A DNA stretch of 64,000 nucleotides from Martensiomyces pterosporus. Taxonomy: Eukaryota > Kickxellomycota > Kickxellomycetes > Kickxellales > Kickxellaceae. A model generated the notes under the pieces. That model was not told the DNA's origin. It saw nothing but the letters and a program-made list of their open reading frames with translations, and did not search any database. The stretch lies in contig MU603994.1 in assembly GCA_025201845.1 (NCBI GenBank), positions 28,086-92,085 of the forward strand, in the 5' to 3' direction. Numbering within the stretch: the stretch's first letter is position 1; every line of letters starts with the position of its first letter. Below, in pieces: positions 30,056-40,878 of the stretch. A program made the translations under genes and the position numbers.

Positions 30056-32383
30056 ATGTCGCTGGAGGAGTCTACGACTGGCAGCGGCGTCAGACAGTAC
30101 GCGGTCCAAAGGCTGGCCAAGCTGCTTCGCCATCCCGATGACTTGGTGTACAAGGCAGACGATGTGCGTCGCAAGCTAGCCCAGGAGAAGCTGCTCATTG
30201 ACGCACAGCTAAACACCGATGTTCGCAGACAGTTTGACGATGTGCAGGAGGGGCTTGAGCTGCTGTACTCTACCAAGGAGCAAATCGGACGCGTGAAAAC
30301 GGACATGCAGAGGGTCGACCAGCTCTGCAACGATGCGCAGAGCTACCTGACAAACTTTGACCGCATTCAGAAGATATCGATAGCCAACCGCAATTTCGTG
30401 CGCACAGACGAGTTTTACAGCCAATTCAGCGACTTCCACGAGCAGTACACGCACGTTCGCGAGATGCTGACGGACGCGCAGACCAACTTTGAGCAGGCGG
30501 ACTTCAATCTGCTCAGGCTGCACTATTCGCTGTACAAACTCGAGGACTTTAGGAACCGCGCGATGGGGTTCTCTGGCGTCAACGATGCGGACTCGGAGCA
30601 GACGCTGGCGCAGATGTTTGGTGGCCTCGATAGACTCGTTGAGGAGTTTGAGCAGTTCCTGTGGCATGTCGCTGGCAGCATGTATGACCTTGCTCTGCGC
30701 AAGCGTGCAAATATCATCGTGCAGCTGCTGAAAGTGGTCGAGGTCGAGGAGGCTGCCGACAGGGCGCAGGAGCGTGAGAAAGAGGGTGCTGGGCTGGCGC
30801 GTCGCCAGTCGCTGCTGGCTGGGTCTGACAGCCGGTCCATGGCCTCGGCATCGATGGCGCGTGGGCCCAAGAAGGACCGCAAGATCAAGCACTACAAGCA
30901 GAAGCTGCTGGACTTTGTCCACGAGTTTGTCAGCCAGCGCATCACCGAGTTCTTCAAGCAGGAGGCCAATGGCTTTGAGGGCATTGACGAAGTCACTGGG
31001 TTTGTGATTGACGAGCTGACGTTTGTTGCCGAGGCCGTGGTGCCGGCATTCCCAGCCAACTACTTTGTCTTTGATGTGTTCGTCAACGAGTACCACCAGG
31101 CAGTGGTGGCGAACACAAACGAGCTCGTGTCGGGCAACCTCGAGGGAGGCGCGATTCTGACGCTTCTGCGCTGGGTGCGCGAGTACCACTCGGCTATGCG
31201 CAAGGAGCTGAGCATCCCCAGGGACCAGCTCAAGCCGGCGCTTCTGGAGGGGCGCGAGGACCAGCTGGCGCAGGAGTACCTGGACGTTGCCGCCAAGAAG
31301 ATCCGCGAGTGGGTGGTCAACCTGATGCGCACAGAGACAGCATCGTTTGTCACTCGGCAGGATGCGCCCAATGTCGGCGAGGATGGCATGTACGTGACAG
31401 ACAGCTCGGTCTATTTGTTTGAGATCATCAACCAGAACATTGGGCTGGTTGTTGAGGCGCAGCGTGCCAAGCTGCTATGCGACTTGATGGCAGAGTGCAA
31501 CAAGATATTCCAGGACATGAGCAAGCAGTGGCGCGACCTTCTGGAGAGCGAAAAGATCAAGCAGATTGAGACGCCCGAGAACGTGGCCGAGGGGCTGGTG
31601 GACTACACCATGGCTCTGGCCAACGAGCAGATCAGGTCGGTTATTCAGGCCGAGACCATCAAAGACGAGATTGGCGACAGCCTCTCGCGCTCGCACCAGG
31701 AGAGGTTCAAGGCCGAGCTGTCGCAGACGATGGATGTGTTTATGAGCGTTGCCGAGGCAGCGACACAGACCCTGGCGGACATTGTATTTTCCGATCTCCG
31801 CCCCATCACGTCGGCGCTCTACTCGGTGGACTGGTACCAGGATGATCTTTTGCAGCCCGTCATTGAGACACTGAAGGACTATTGCGAGGACTTCCACGAC
31901 CACCTCGACAAGTATCTGTACAAGCGGCTGATGCAGGACCTGCTGTCACGCTTTGCGCTGAGCTACATCGATGCTGTCGCCGGGAAAATCAGGTTCTACA
32001 AGGGGCGGACCACGGAGAAGCTCAATCTCGAGCTGCACCGTGCGACAAAGTTCTTCAAGCAGCACATGGACAGCAATGCGGTTGCCGAGACCCTGAACGT
32101 TGTGCGCATTCTGATATCTCTCATCGAGTCGACGCCAACAATGATCTTTCTCGAGTTCTTCTCGGTCAAGAAGCAGTACCCCGACTTGCCCCTGGCGCTT
32201 ATTGAGGACATATTGTCGAAGCGGGACGATATGGACAAGCAGCAGCTGAGAACGATTTTGGACTCGCTCAGGCAGAAATCCAAGGGTGACACTGGCTCGT
32301 CCCTGGCAAAGCAGCGCACGCTGTTCTCGAAGCTCAAGAGCTACCCGCCCGTCGGCAGCGTCAGCAAAGGGAGGTTCATCTGA
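30056..32383 (+). CDS. SEC6: Exocyst subunit SEC6 (EXOC3)
   Basis: Exocyst component tethering secretory vesicles at sites of polarised growth. The 775 residues are close to yeast Sec6 (~805) and human EXOC3 (~750). The start is placed at MSLEESTTGSGVRQYAVQRL, giving the expected N-terminal helix; upstream in-frame codons are leader. Features are an N-terminal coiled-coil region (~20-150: LLYSTKEQIGRVKTDMQRVDQL, FDRIQKISIANRNF) and a long helical body without catalytic motifs, ending in the conserved FFSVKKQYPDLPLALIEDIL block and a basic tail. No intron. It lies head-to-tail with CDK5RAP1 (~150 bp apart) and the Ca2+-ATPase. Confidence 0.93.
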   Translation: MSLEESTTGSGVRQYAVQRLAKLLRHPDDLVYKADDVRRKLAQEKLLIDAQLNTDVRRQFDDVQEGLELLYSTKEQIGRVKTDMQRVDQLCNDAQSYLTNFDRIQKISIANRNFVRTDEFYSQFSDFHEQYTHVREMLTDAQTNFEQADFNLLRLHYSLYKLEDFRNRAMGFSGVNDADSEQTLAQMFGGLDRLVEEFEQFLWHVAGSMYDLALRKRANIIVQLLKVVEVEEAADRAQEREKEGAGLARRQSLLAGSDSRSMASASMARGPKKDRKIKHYKQKLLDFVHEFVSQRITEFFKQEANGFEGIDEVTGFVIDELTFVAEAVVPAFPANYFVFDVFVNEYHQAVVANTNELVSGNLEGGAILTLLRWVREYHSAMRKELSIPRDQLKPALLEGREDQLAQEYLDVAAKKIREWVVNLMRTETASFVTRQDAPNVGEDGMYVTDSSVYLFEIINQNIGLVVEAQRAKLLCDLMAECNKIFQDMSKQWRDLLESEKIKQIETPENVAEGLVDYTMALANEQIRSVIQAETIKDEIGDSLSRSHQERFKAELSQTMDVFMSVAEAATQTLADIVFSDLRPITSALYSVDWYQDDLLQPVIETLKDYCEDFHDHLDKYLYKRLMQDLLSRFALSYIDAVAGKIRFYKGRTTEKLNLELHRATKFFKQHMDSNAVAETLNVVRILISLIESTPTMIFLEFFSVKKQYPDLPLALIEDILSKRDDMDKQQLRTILDSLRQKSKGDTGSSLAKQRTLFSKLKSYPPVGSVSKGRFI

Positions 32384-33182
32384 ACCTGAGATTGGCATAT
32401 GTGGGCAAATGGTGGACCGTTACACGCCCCGTGCCAGCGGGCGCCCCATGTTTCAGCTGCTGCTGCTGCTGTGCGTGCCTTTTGCTGTCGCTGCCTCCCC
32501 ACATCCCCCGGTTCTAAGAACATGTTCCTTGCAGTTGGCTCTTTCCACCATGATTTATATTCGTGTTTATATCAGCTCTACCCTGCAACAGGCATGAAAA
32601 AAAAGCCCGGATTCGCTGTATGTGCCTGCGGCCAATCACGCGCCGCGGCAGAGCAGAGGCCCGCAGAGAGGGCCAATGGGGGCGGATTCCACATGTCCCG
32701 CCAAGCGACAAAGAGCGAAAAAAAGTGCATGCACGCGTAAACAGCAGTTGCGGTAATGGCATAAAAAGAATTCCACACAGAAGATGGCGGCAACGCAAAC
32801 GAGAGCAGCCCTCCTCCTTCCTCCCCCGTCTACCCCACCCAGCATGCTCTTTCATAGACGATTCCTTTCCCTCCCTCCTGCTCTGGGTTCATTGCCGCGC
32901 TTCTCTTCTTGATGTCAAAACCACTCGAGATTCATGAACCCTTCCTATTCTTTGCCACCGCTCTCCCTCGCCACAGCCGCCATATACCACCTACTCACCG
33001 CGTACTCATCCCCCGCTACAATCTGGCGGCATTATCTCCTTTCGTAACCCTCCTCCCCCTAGCTCTCCTTTCCCCCCGCTTTGCGATTGTCTGAGCAAAT
33101 AGGCACACCTTCCTCTGTCGAAAACAGACACCCTTTTTCTTTCTAAACTGTCTCCCCTATTGCCGTCTCTCTGTTCTCAGCC
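32384..33182 (+). other. SEC6 3' region and Ca2+-ATPase leader
   Basis: About 800 bp with no supported gene. The downstream 350 bp (from about 32800) is strongly pyrimidine-rich (TTTCCCTCCCTCC, CCTCCCCCTAGCTCTCC), as expected for a highly expressed fungal leader, and runs into the ATPase ATG at 33183. Confidence 0.5.
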
Positions 33183-36100
33183 ATGGCACTAGGAACTGGA
33201 GGTAGCAGCGAACGCACACCGCTGCTCCCACACTCCGGTCGGCACGGCAGCGGCTCGTTTGGCGTGCTACCTGAGCAGCTAACCGATATGCTTGACCCCA
33301 AGGACCCCGAGAAGCTTAAGCAGCTGGGCGGTCCAGACCAGATCTGCAAGAGCCTTCTTGTCGATCCCAAGGTTGGCCTCAGGCAGCGTGAGCAAGTCGA
33401 CGCACACGGCAACCGCCAGGACGAGCCCTTCCAGACGCGTCGCGAGGTCTTTGGCAAGAACATTCTGCCCGAGGCCCAGGCCGTCACCTTTTGGCAGCTG
33501 CTTGTTGCTGCCTATAACGACCGCACTCTGAGTAAGTACCCTACGGTTAAACTGCACTGCTCGTAGAAAAAGAAAACGTGCAAGAACCGGGCTTGGAGCT
33601 GCTGTCTGCACACATGCTCTTTGTTGCGGAAGTGCTGGCATTGCTGCTGCTGCTGCTGCCGCCGCTGCGAGCCCGGCAGTGGCTTCTGGTTACGAGGCTG
33701 TGTGTGCTCGACTGTTTCCCCCACCCACCCGCCAGCCTGCTCGCCTGTGCCTGCAACCACGCAACTGCACTACCATGTTTGTTGGGGGAGCGAGGAGAGG
33801 AGCAGAGTGATCGGCGGTGTGTGTCAGGGGGCGTGCCATTGTGAGCGCAAACACGGCCAGCTGAGCAAAAGAGCACGCAGCCTTGTCCTTGTGCCGTGTT
33901 CCGTATTGTTGTATGCCGGCTGATTATGCACGCGCCGCTGTTTGGCTGGCAATATACAATGGCGGCAGCCCTCCCCTCGCTGGGCGTGTGAATGCACGGG
34001 CGTGTCACTGAGGGAGCAGTAGGCCCAGCGGTGTGTGTGCACTGGCGCCATTCTATTTCTGCGTTTGAGGCTACGGCTGATTTTTGCATGCCCGCTGATG
34101 TGCGACAATTCCCCCTGCTCTAACAATAGTCATGCTGACCATCGCCTCGGTCGTGTCTCTTGCCGTTGGCATCTACGACGATGTGCTTGGCAGCCACAAG
34201 GACGACGACGTCAAGGTTGGCTGGGTCGAGGGAGCAGCCATCTCCCTTGCTGTTCTGGTTGTGTGCTTCACCAACGCCATCAACGACTACCAGAAGGAAA
34301 AGCAGTTCCAGAAGCTCAATGCCAAGAAGGAGGACCGCACTGTCAAGGCCCTTCGCGACGGCAACGAGGTCGAAATCGGCGTTCAGGAGATCAATGTTGG
34401 CGACATTCTTCTTATCGAGCCAGGAGACATCATCCCGGTCGACGGCATCTACCTTAGTGGACACAAGATGACCTGCGACGAGTCCAGTGCTACTGGCGAG
34501 TCCGACGCGATCAAGAAGGGCACTCTCGACGAGGAGCGCGACCCCTTCATCCTCAGCGGCGCCAAGGTCCTTGAGGGTGTCGGGTCCATGGTTGTTGTCG
34601 CTGTCGGTACCCGCTCGTTCTATGGCAAAATCATGATGGCTATGCGCCAGGGCCAGAGCTCGGAGACGCCTCTGCAGCGCAAACTTGATGTCCTTGCCGA
34701 GCAGATTGCCAAGTACGGCATGTCTGCTGCTACTCTCCTGCTGATTACGCTGACCATCAAGTACCTTGTCCAGTGCGCGCTGGCGCCCGAGTTCCCCCCG
34801 GCGAGCATCATGTTCTCGCATTTTGTCTCCATCATCATCGAGGCCATCACTGTTGTTGTTGTTGCTGTGCCCGAGGGGCTGCCCATGGCTGTCACCATCG
34901 CACTCGCATACGCAACCACCAAGATGCTGAGGGATGGCAACCTGGTTCGCCAGCTCTCTGCATGCGAGACCATGGGCGGCGCTACCGTTGTGTGCACCGA
35001 CAAGACCGGCACCCTCACGCAGAACCGCATGACTGTTGTGCGCGGATTTGTCGCCGGCCGTGAGCTCAAGGACCTCTCGGAAGTGCAGTCGTTCTACAAG
35101 TCGCTGCCTGAGGATACGCGCGAGCTTCTCCTTGAGGGGATCGCCGTCAACTCGACCGCCTTTGAGGGGCCTGACGAGCAAGGGCACATTGAGTTTATCG
35201 GGTCCAAGAGCGAGTGCGCCCTACTTGGCTTTGGCAAGACCTGCGGCCAGGACTACCGAAGCCTGCGTGCAGACAACACGCCCGTGCGCGTGTATCCGTT
35301 CTCGTCTGAGAAGAAGACCATGACCACCGTCATCCCCATCCCCGGCCAAGATTGCAGGTACCGCGTGCATGCCAAGGGCGCCTCCGAGATCATCCTGCGC
35401 GCATGCACAAAGTACATCGACGAAGACGGCAAGATCCGCGACCTCGACCAGACCGCCTACAATGACTTCCTCCGCTACATCTCCATTTTTGCCAACCGCG
35501 CGCTGCGCACCTTTGCCCTGGCATTCAAGGTCATTGACGAAGGCGAGGAGCAGGCCTGCAGCGACGACGATGCCCCGCTCTCTGACCTTGTGTGGGTTGG
35601 CGTCATGGGTATCCAGGATCCCCTGCGTCCCGGCGTCCGCCAGGCTGTTACCGACTGCCACCGCGCTGGCGTCATTGTGCGTATGATTACTGGCGACAAC
35701 ATTGAGACTGCCCGCGCTATCGCTCGCGACTCCGGCATCCTTACCAAGGGCGGCCAGGCAATCACCGGCCCGCAGTGGCGCAAGATGAGCCCTGAGGAGC
35801 AGCACGCCATCCTCCCCCGCCTCCAAGTCATGGCTCGCTCGTCCCCAATGGACAAGCAGATCATGGTTGAGCGTCTGCAGGAGCGCAACGAGGTTGTTGC
35901 GATGACTGGCGACGGCACCAACGATTCGCCTGCGCTCAAGCTGGCCGACGTCGGATTCAGCATGGGCATTGCCGGGACCGAGGTGGCCAAGGAGGCGTCG
36001 GACATTATCCTCATGGACGACGACTTCAAGTCCATCGTCAAGGCCCTCCGCTGGGGCCGTGCAGTCAACGACAGCGTCCGCAAGTTCCTCCAGTTCCAGC

Positions 36101-37059
36101 TCACCGTCAACATCACTGCTGTCTTTCTGACATTCATCTCATCCGTGTTCAGCGCAGATGGCCAGTCGGCGCTCACTGCCGTGCAGCTGCTCTGGGTCAA
36201 CATGATCATGGATACGCTTGCTGCGCTCGCTCTGGCAACCGAGGGCCCAACCGACGAGGTCCTTGACCGCCCTCCCCAGCAGCGCAACTCTGCCCTGATC
36301 ACATTCGAGATGTGGCGCATGATTATCGGCCAGGCAGTTTTCCAGGTCGTCATCAACATGCTGCTGCTCAACCACGGCCTCGAAATCTTCCACCTGCCAC
36401 GCTCCGACGAGGGCCTGGCTGTTCTGCGCACCATGGTGTTCAACGCGTTCGTGTTCCTGCAGGTTTTCAACCAGATCAACTGCCGCCGCATCCAGCCGCA
36501 CGAGTTCAACGTCTTTGCCAACCTGCACAACGACACCGGCTTCCTTCTTGTCCAGCTCTTCATCGTCTCCGCCCAGTGGCTCATCGTCACCTTTGGCGGC
36601 ATCGCGTTCTCGACTGTGTCCCTGACTGCTGAGCAGTGGGCTGGAACTTTGTTCATCGGCGTGCTGTCCCTGCCTGTTGGCCTGTTCCTGCGCACGCTGC
36701 CTGACTTTAGTGCGTGCTTTGGCCTGGAGAGCGCCGAGTCGTCTGCCCAGCAGCACCTGCCTGAGGTGTCGACCACCAGGATGCGCATGGAGAGCTCGAT
36801 CAGGGATGTCCAGCGCGCTGTCAAGTTCTTCAGCGCCATCCGCCATTCTCAGCAGAGCAAGCAGAACACCAAGCCCATCGACATCGAGAGCAACTTCCTT
36901 GATGAGCACCTGCAGTCCTTCCAGCTGCCTCGCGCCCAGCGTGCATCCACGCTTCCCTCTGGGTATACCACTGTTGTGCCCACGGCCGCTGCCAGCACCA
37001 GCAGCTCGTGGACCAAGGTCAGGACCGCTGTTGGCAACGCCAATGGCAAGCGCAGCTAA
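33183..37059 (+). CDS. PMC1: P-type Ca2+-ATPase, PMC1/PMCA type
   Basis: P2B calcium pump; fungal relatives move Ca2+ into the vacuole. Exons are inferred as 33183-33531 and 34130-37059, with an unusually long 598-nt intron (GTAAGT, AATAG). The product is 1092 residues and the junction restores NDRTLIMLTIASVVSLAVGIYDD, a conserved helix. Motifs: TGES (actuator, Thr238), VAVPEGLP (transmembrane Ca2+ site, ~364), phosphorylation site DKTGTLT (Asp407), ATP-binding KGASE, and MTGDGTNDSPALK. The N terminus carries a TPLLPHS segment common to fungal vacuolar Ca2+ pumps. The short C terminus lacks an obvious calmodulin site, matching Pmc1 rather than animal PMCA. A T16 run follows the stop codon. 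Confidence 0.96.
33532..34129 (+). other. 598-nt intron of the Ca2+-ATPase gene
   Basis: Donor GTAAGT at 33532 and acceptor AATAG ending at 34129. It is much longer than the other introns here (58-321 nt). It contains a CTG/CGC-rich stretch near 33640-33670. A CTAAC sits only a few bases before the acceptor, so another branch point is likely. Confidence 0.8.
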
Positions 37060-38252
37060 GCACCCCTCTTGTTTTTTTTTTTTTTTTCCTGTTTACTCCT
37101 GTCACCTGTTCTCCCCTCGTAGCTCTCTCTTCTTTAGTGCAGTTTTCCAGCTTGCTCAACAAGGCTGTCTGCTTACTTTTTGCCTCGCTCTTGCTACATG
37201 CGCGAGCCGCCGAAGGAAACGCGTGTGCTTTTGCAGAATGCCCTTCTCTCGCTCTGGCGAATCTTTTGGATTCATCTGCCATGTCTGATTTTCGCCTTAC
37301 TGCTGCAATTGCGCTGCCGCTGCTGCCGCTATTCTGGTCTCGTTATCCCCTCTCCCCCAACCTATGCACTATTCACCTGAGCACTGCTTCGCAGCTCCAC
37401 GGCAGGTTGCATCCCCGCATATATGCCTCCCATGTGGGAGCAGGCCAGGATCATCAACCTACATAAATCCTGCACCCACCAAGCCATCTTGCGTATACGG
37501 CCTGTCTACACCCTGTTCCCTCCCTACAATTCCTTTGATGGCGCAAAGCCCACGAGTGCCTTTAAGCATGCCCGTTCCTTAAATCTATTTTTGTCCAAAT
37601 GCGCTTACGACAATTGCTGCACGCAATGCTGAACGGGCAGAGAACGGCACGGCGTCCACCATTGGCACATACATCTGATGTGGGTGTCCGTTTTGAGCGG
37701 GCAGTAGAGGGTTCCGGGCAGCTGCTTGAGCGTGCCGCTGCATGTGTTCTCTCAACCACATTTGCACAGGCACAGCTCCACGCCTGCATGAGAAAGGCGC
37801 ACTCTCTTGCAAATCTGCCCTTTACTAGCTTCGTGTCTTAGGCTTACGAAAGGGAGGATTGGCCAGGTGCTGGAGACTAGCTTGACCAAATAATGCAATT
37901 CCCGGATGCCCGTTTTGCAGGGAATTTCTAGTGAGATCAGCTAAGAATAGCTGCGGACGTTGCAGCGGATGTGCTGTGTTTAAACCATATGTAGAACGGT
38001 GCTGCGACGCCCCCGGCCGCGCAGCCTGAGCAGTGCGTGGGAGGTTTGGAGGAGGGGTCTAGCCACAGGGAATATATGTAGGAGTTGCTGCAACTGCTAC
38101 CGCCTTTTCGTCTTCGCTACACTGCTCACGCTAATCTTCATGCTATTCCACATTATCGCTCCTGTTAATAAATTGGTTTCTTTGCTCTGCCTTAATCTTG
38201 TTTTCACTTGCAACGCGGCTGCCCAAAGCAGACACATCCTCGACAAACGGCT
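37060..38252. other. Gap between the Ca2+-ATPase and the seven-helix gene
   Basis: About 1.2 kb. The first part is the ATPase 3' tail (T16 run at 37072). On the minus strand, about 37600-37760, there is an ATG-initiated frame reading MQRHAQAAARNPLLPAQNG that ends in VPFSARSALRAAIV next to a GTAAGC donor. It faintly resembles a small inner-membrane respiratory subunit, but no exon completes a transmembrane helix convincingly, so I do not call it. AT-rich sequence near 37980-38170 is probably the promoter and leader of the next gene. Confidence 0.4.
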
Positions 38253-39356
38253 ATGGCGTCGCTATCGTCGTCATCGTCGTCGTCGGAGCTGGTATACGCC
38301 CCGCCAATTCCGGCTGAAAGGCCTATTTTCTACTTTACGCTGGCTGTCAACTTGATAAACATCCCGCTCATTATATACTCCTTGCTGCACCGCCGCTTTC
38401 TCCCCATCAAGAGCAAGCAGATATGGATTATTTCTGGCATTGGGTTTAGCATCACTGTATACAACATCTCCTACAACTTGTCTGACGGAATGCTCGGATA
38501 CGGCGGGCCGCTATCCCATTGCCGCCTCTGGAGCGGGTGGTTTATGATGACGTTCGGGCTGGGCATGACAGTGTCGCTGATGAACATGCGGCTGATACTG
38601 TACTACCGCGTCTTTATGACACGCCGCACACACAGCTACAAGCACTTTACGGTTAAAAAGTTTGCGCGTCGCTTCTGGCCCTTCTTTGTCCTGTGGTCCC
38701 CGGCGCTTTTGACGAGCATCATAATCTACATAATCCCAAAGAGGTTCAGCACGTATATGATCGAGGACCGCAGTGTGGCTGCTTGCGACTTCAACAACGG
38801 ATATCTTTACTGGACCGAGGCATACCTTGCCGTCCAGGTCATATTCAGCTGGCTCCTGTATTTCCGGATGAGGCGCATTGCCAAGGCCTTCAACGAGTTC
38901 CGCATGGCAATCTGGCTGCTTATCATATTTACCATCCCGTTCATCACAAACCTAATCATCCTGATTGTCGACAACGCCGCGTACCCTCGAGACCGCATAG
39001 CGATGGCCTTTGTCAACATGTCTATCATCAATCTGTACTACTGGTTGATCATAATACCACCAGTGTATGGCCACATGTTTGACCGTGAGACGACGCTGGC
39101 CAAGTTCCAGGAAAACATGCACGCCGACGGCTTGATAGCTGAGCAGGCGAAGCTGACCAACGCTCACAGGCAGCTCTACGGGATCAGCAGCGAGTCCGAA
39201 TCGTATCCCCTGAATGCCACACGTGCACCCAGAAACCAGACACAGACAACAATCGGCACGAGCCAGGAATTTGGCGCCGCCGAGGAGTATTTGGACGTCA
39301 GGATCAACCAGGACCCAATTCTCGCTCAAGCCGACGACCGCCGCTTGGTGATTTAG
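38253..39356 (+). CDS. Seven-transmembrane receptor-like protein
   Basis: A 367-residue integral membrane protein with seven hydrophobic helices at about 25-46, 55-75, 92-121, 140-162, 190-206, 218-240 and 250-277, and a hydrophilic C-terminal tail of ~85 residues. The extracellular ends carry a cysteine before helix 3 (Cys90) and one between helices 4 and 5 (Cys178), the pair that forms the disulfide in many G-protein-coupled receptors. Its helix arrangement recalls fungal/plant 7TM proteins of the GprK/AtRGS1 kind, but no RGS domain is present. Ligand and coupling are unknown. The start is the first ATG before the Ser-rich N-terminal segment. Single exon. Confidence 0.75.
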   Translation: MASLSSSSSSSELVYAPPIPAERPIFYFTLAVNLINIPLIIYSLLHRRFLPIKSKQIWIISGIGFSITVYNISYNLSDGMLGYGGPLSHCRLWSGWFMMTFGLGMTVSLMNMRLILYYRVFMTRRTHSYKHFTVKKFARRFWPFFVLWSPALLTSIIIYIIPKRFSTYMIEDRSVAACDFNNGYLYWTEAYLAVQVIFSWLLYFRMRRIAKAFNEFRMAIWLLIIFTIPFITNLIILIVDNAAYPRDRIAMAFVNMSIINLYYWLIIIPPVYGHMFDRETTLAKFQENMHADGLIAEQAKLTNAHRQLYGISSESESYPLNATRAPRNQTQTTIGTSQEFGAAEEYLDVRINQDPILAQADDRRLVI

Positions 39357-39493
39357 TCGTAGCCCAGTCATGTGATGTAACTCATAAATATACTCTTGCT
39401 AGTGCCGCACGCATCGGCTTGCTGGTGTATTCGGTCCTGTGGGCCACTGGAGCTCAATATCTACATGCTTCTTTTCTATGTCTACCAGCAGCC

Positions 39494-40777
39494 ATGTCGC
39501 GGCTGTCGCTGAGAAATCCACTGCTGACGCACGACCAGATAGCGAGCTCGCCCTCGCAGAGGCAAGGGATGGCCAGGGAGCTCGAGTCTGACATGCGTGC
39601 GTATGGGTGCCACCTAATAGAAGCCACCGGCATCGTGCTCCGGGTTCCCCAGGTGGTCATGGCCAGCGCCCAAATACTGTTCCAGCGGTTCTACCATCTC
39701 GCGTCATTCCAGGACTTTCCGATGCGAGGCACCGTGCTGGGTATTCTGTTCCTTGCCTGCAAAGTCGAGGAGAGTCCGCAGTCTATCCGCAACATCATCA
39801 ATGTGCTCGACATAGTGATAAAGCGCGACCGAGGGTACCCGGAAATAGTGACTGACGGGTACGACGCAGAGTACTACGACTTGAAAAACGAGATGGTCAT
39901 TGCGGAGATGCAGATTCTAAGAAGGCTTGGGTTTAACGTCCAGGTGGAGCTCCCGTACGGTCTTTTGGTCAACTACCTGCGCAGCCTGGATCTGACTCGC
40001 CATCCAAGGATACCGCAGCTAGCGTGGAATTATCTGAATGACTTGTTGCGCACGCCGATTTACACATGCTTCCAGCCGGAGACCATTGCCTGTGGCGCAA
40101 TTTACCTGGCTGCTCACGAGTGCAATGTGCCACTGCCAACAAGTCCGCCTTGGTGGGAGATATTTGATGCCAATGGCGGAGATGTTGCGCAGGTTGCCAG
40201 GGCAATCCGAGCCCTCTATATGCGGACCTTGCCGCGGATTATGCCGCTAGATGCCGAGGAGCTGAATATGCACCTGGACCGAGTATTGCACAAGCATATT
40301 GAGGATACATGCAAAGACAGGTGGGCTAAGGCCAAGTCAACCGAAGGTGGTGAGACGCAGCACAGTCCGGCTCTGGCAGATGAACCGGCCAAAGAACCCG
40401 AGGCAGCAGAAATCAAGATTGCCCCTGCAGCGAGCCCAGGTACCGCAGAAACAATAGCAGCAAATAGTGGTCAGCGCGAGGCGCAAATAGCACGCTCAAG
40501 TGGGATGGAATCGGGTCCCAGGAGTGATATCCAGTCTCGGCATGGACAGCATTCACGGTCAAATAGCCGCCGCAGACCCAGACCCAAATCTAGGTCCAGG
40601 TCCAGGTCCAGTTCAAGATCAAGATCAAGATCAAGGCACAGACACAGGAGAACAAGATCCCCGTCAGCATCCAGTTCAAGAGAGCGGCGTGGCCATAGAC
40701 ATAGAGGCTACAGGGACGGCTGCAGCTATGAAGCCGGGCGCGACCACCGCTATCGCTCCCATCGCCGTCGCCGGTAA
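39494..40777 (+). CDS. CCNL1: Cyclin L (CDK11 partner, RS-domain cyclin)
   Basis: L-type cyclins pair with CDK11-like kinases in transcription and splicing. The 427 residues begin with MSRLSLRNPLLT and contain two cyclin boxes: ~25-145 (MRAYGCHLIEATGIVLRVPQVVMA, FLACKVEESPQSIRNIINV) and ~150-255 (LLVNYLRSLDLT, ACGAIYLAAHECNVPLP). A linker precedes a C-terminal Arg/Ser/His-rich segment (SRSRSRHRHRRTRSPSASSS) that is the hallmark of cyclin L. The nearest alternative, cyclin K or T, lacks this RS tail. Single exon; it converges on the mitochondrial PheRS gene, 100 bp apart. Confidence 0.93.
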   Translation: MSRLSLRNPLLTHDQIASSPSQRQGMARELESDMRAYGCHLIEATGIVLRVPQVVMASAQILFQRFYHLASFQDFPMRGTVLGILFLACKVEESPQSIRNIINVLDIVIKRDRGYPEIVTDGYDAEYYDLKNEMVIAEMQILRRLGFNVQVELPYGLLVNYLRSLDLTRHPRIPQLAWNYLNDLLRTPIYTCFQPETIACGAIYLAAHECNVPLPTSPPWWEIFDANGGDVAQVARAIRALYMRTLPRIMPLDAEELNMHLDRVLHKHIEDTCKDRWAKAKSTEGGETQHSPALADEPAKEPEAAEIKIAPAASPGTAETIAANSGQREAQIARSSGMESGPRSDIQSRHGQHSRSNSRRRPRPKSRSRSRSSSRSRSRSRHRHRRTRSPSASSSRERRGHRHRGYRDGCSYEAGRDHRYRSHRRRR

Positions 40778-40878
40778 CATGAAAAGCGCTCAATAACATC
40801 AGTGTAAAAAATGCTAGAGACAGTGGAGACAACATCCAAATAAAACCAGCAAATGCCTAAGAAATGGGATCCTTTTTG

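Noticed and set aside
28858..30330. Minus-strand frame (490 codons) across CDK5RAP1 and SEC6
   Set aside because: Shadow frame: it crosses two well-supported genes on the opposite strand, and no known fold appears.
35475..36839. Minus-strand frame (454 codons) opposite the Ca2+-ATPase
   Set aside because: GC-rich mirror of the ATPase; the other strand has all P-type motifs.
39367..39376. ATGTGATGT-type motif after the 7TM gene as a regulatory site
   Set aside because: Single occurrence, weak match, no supporting context.
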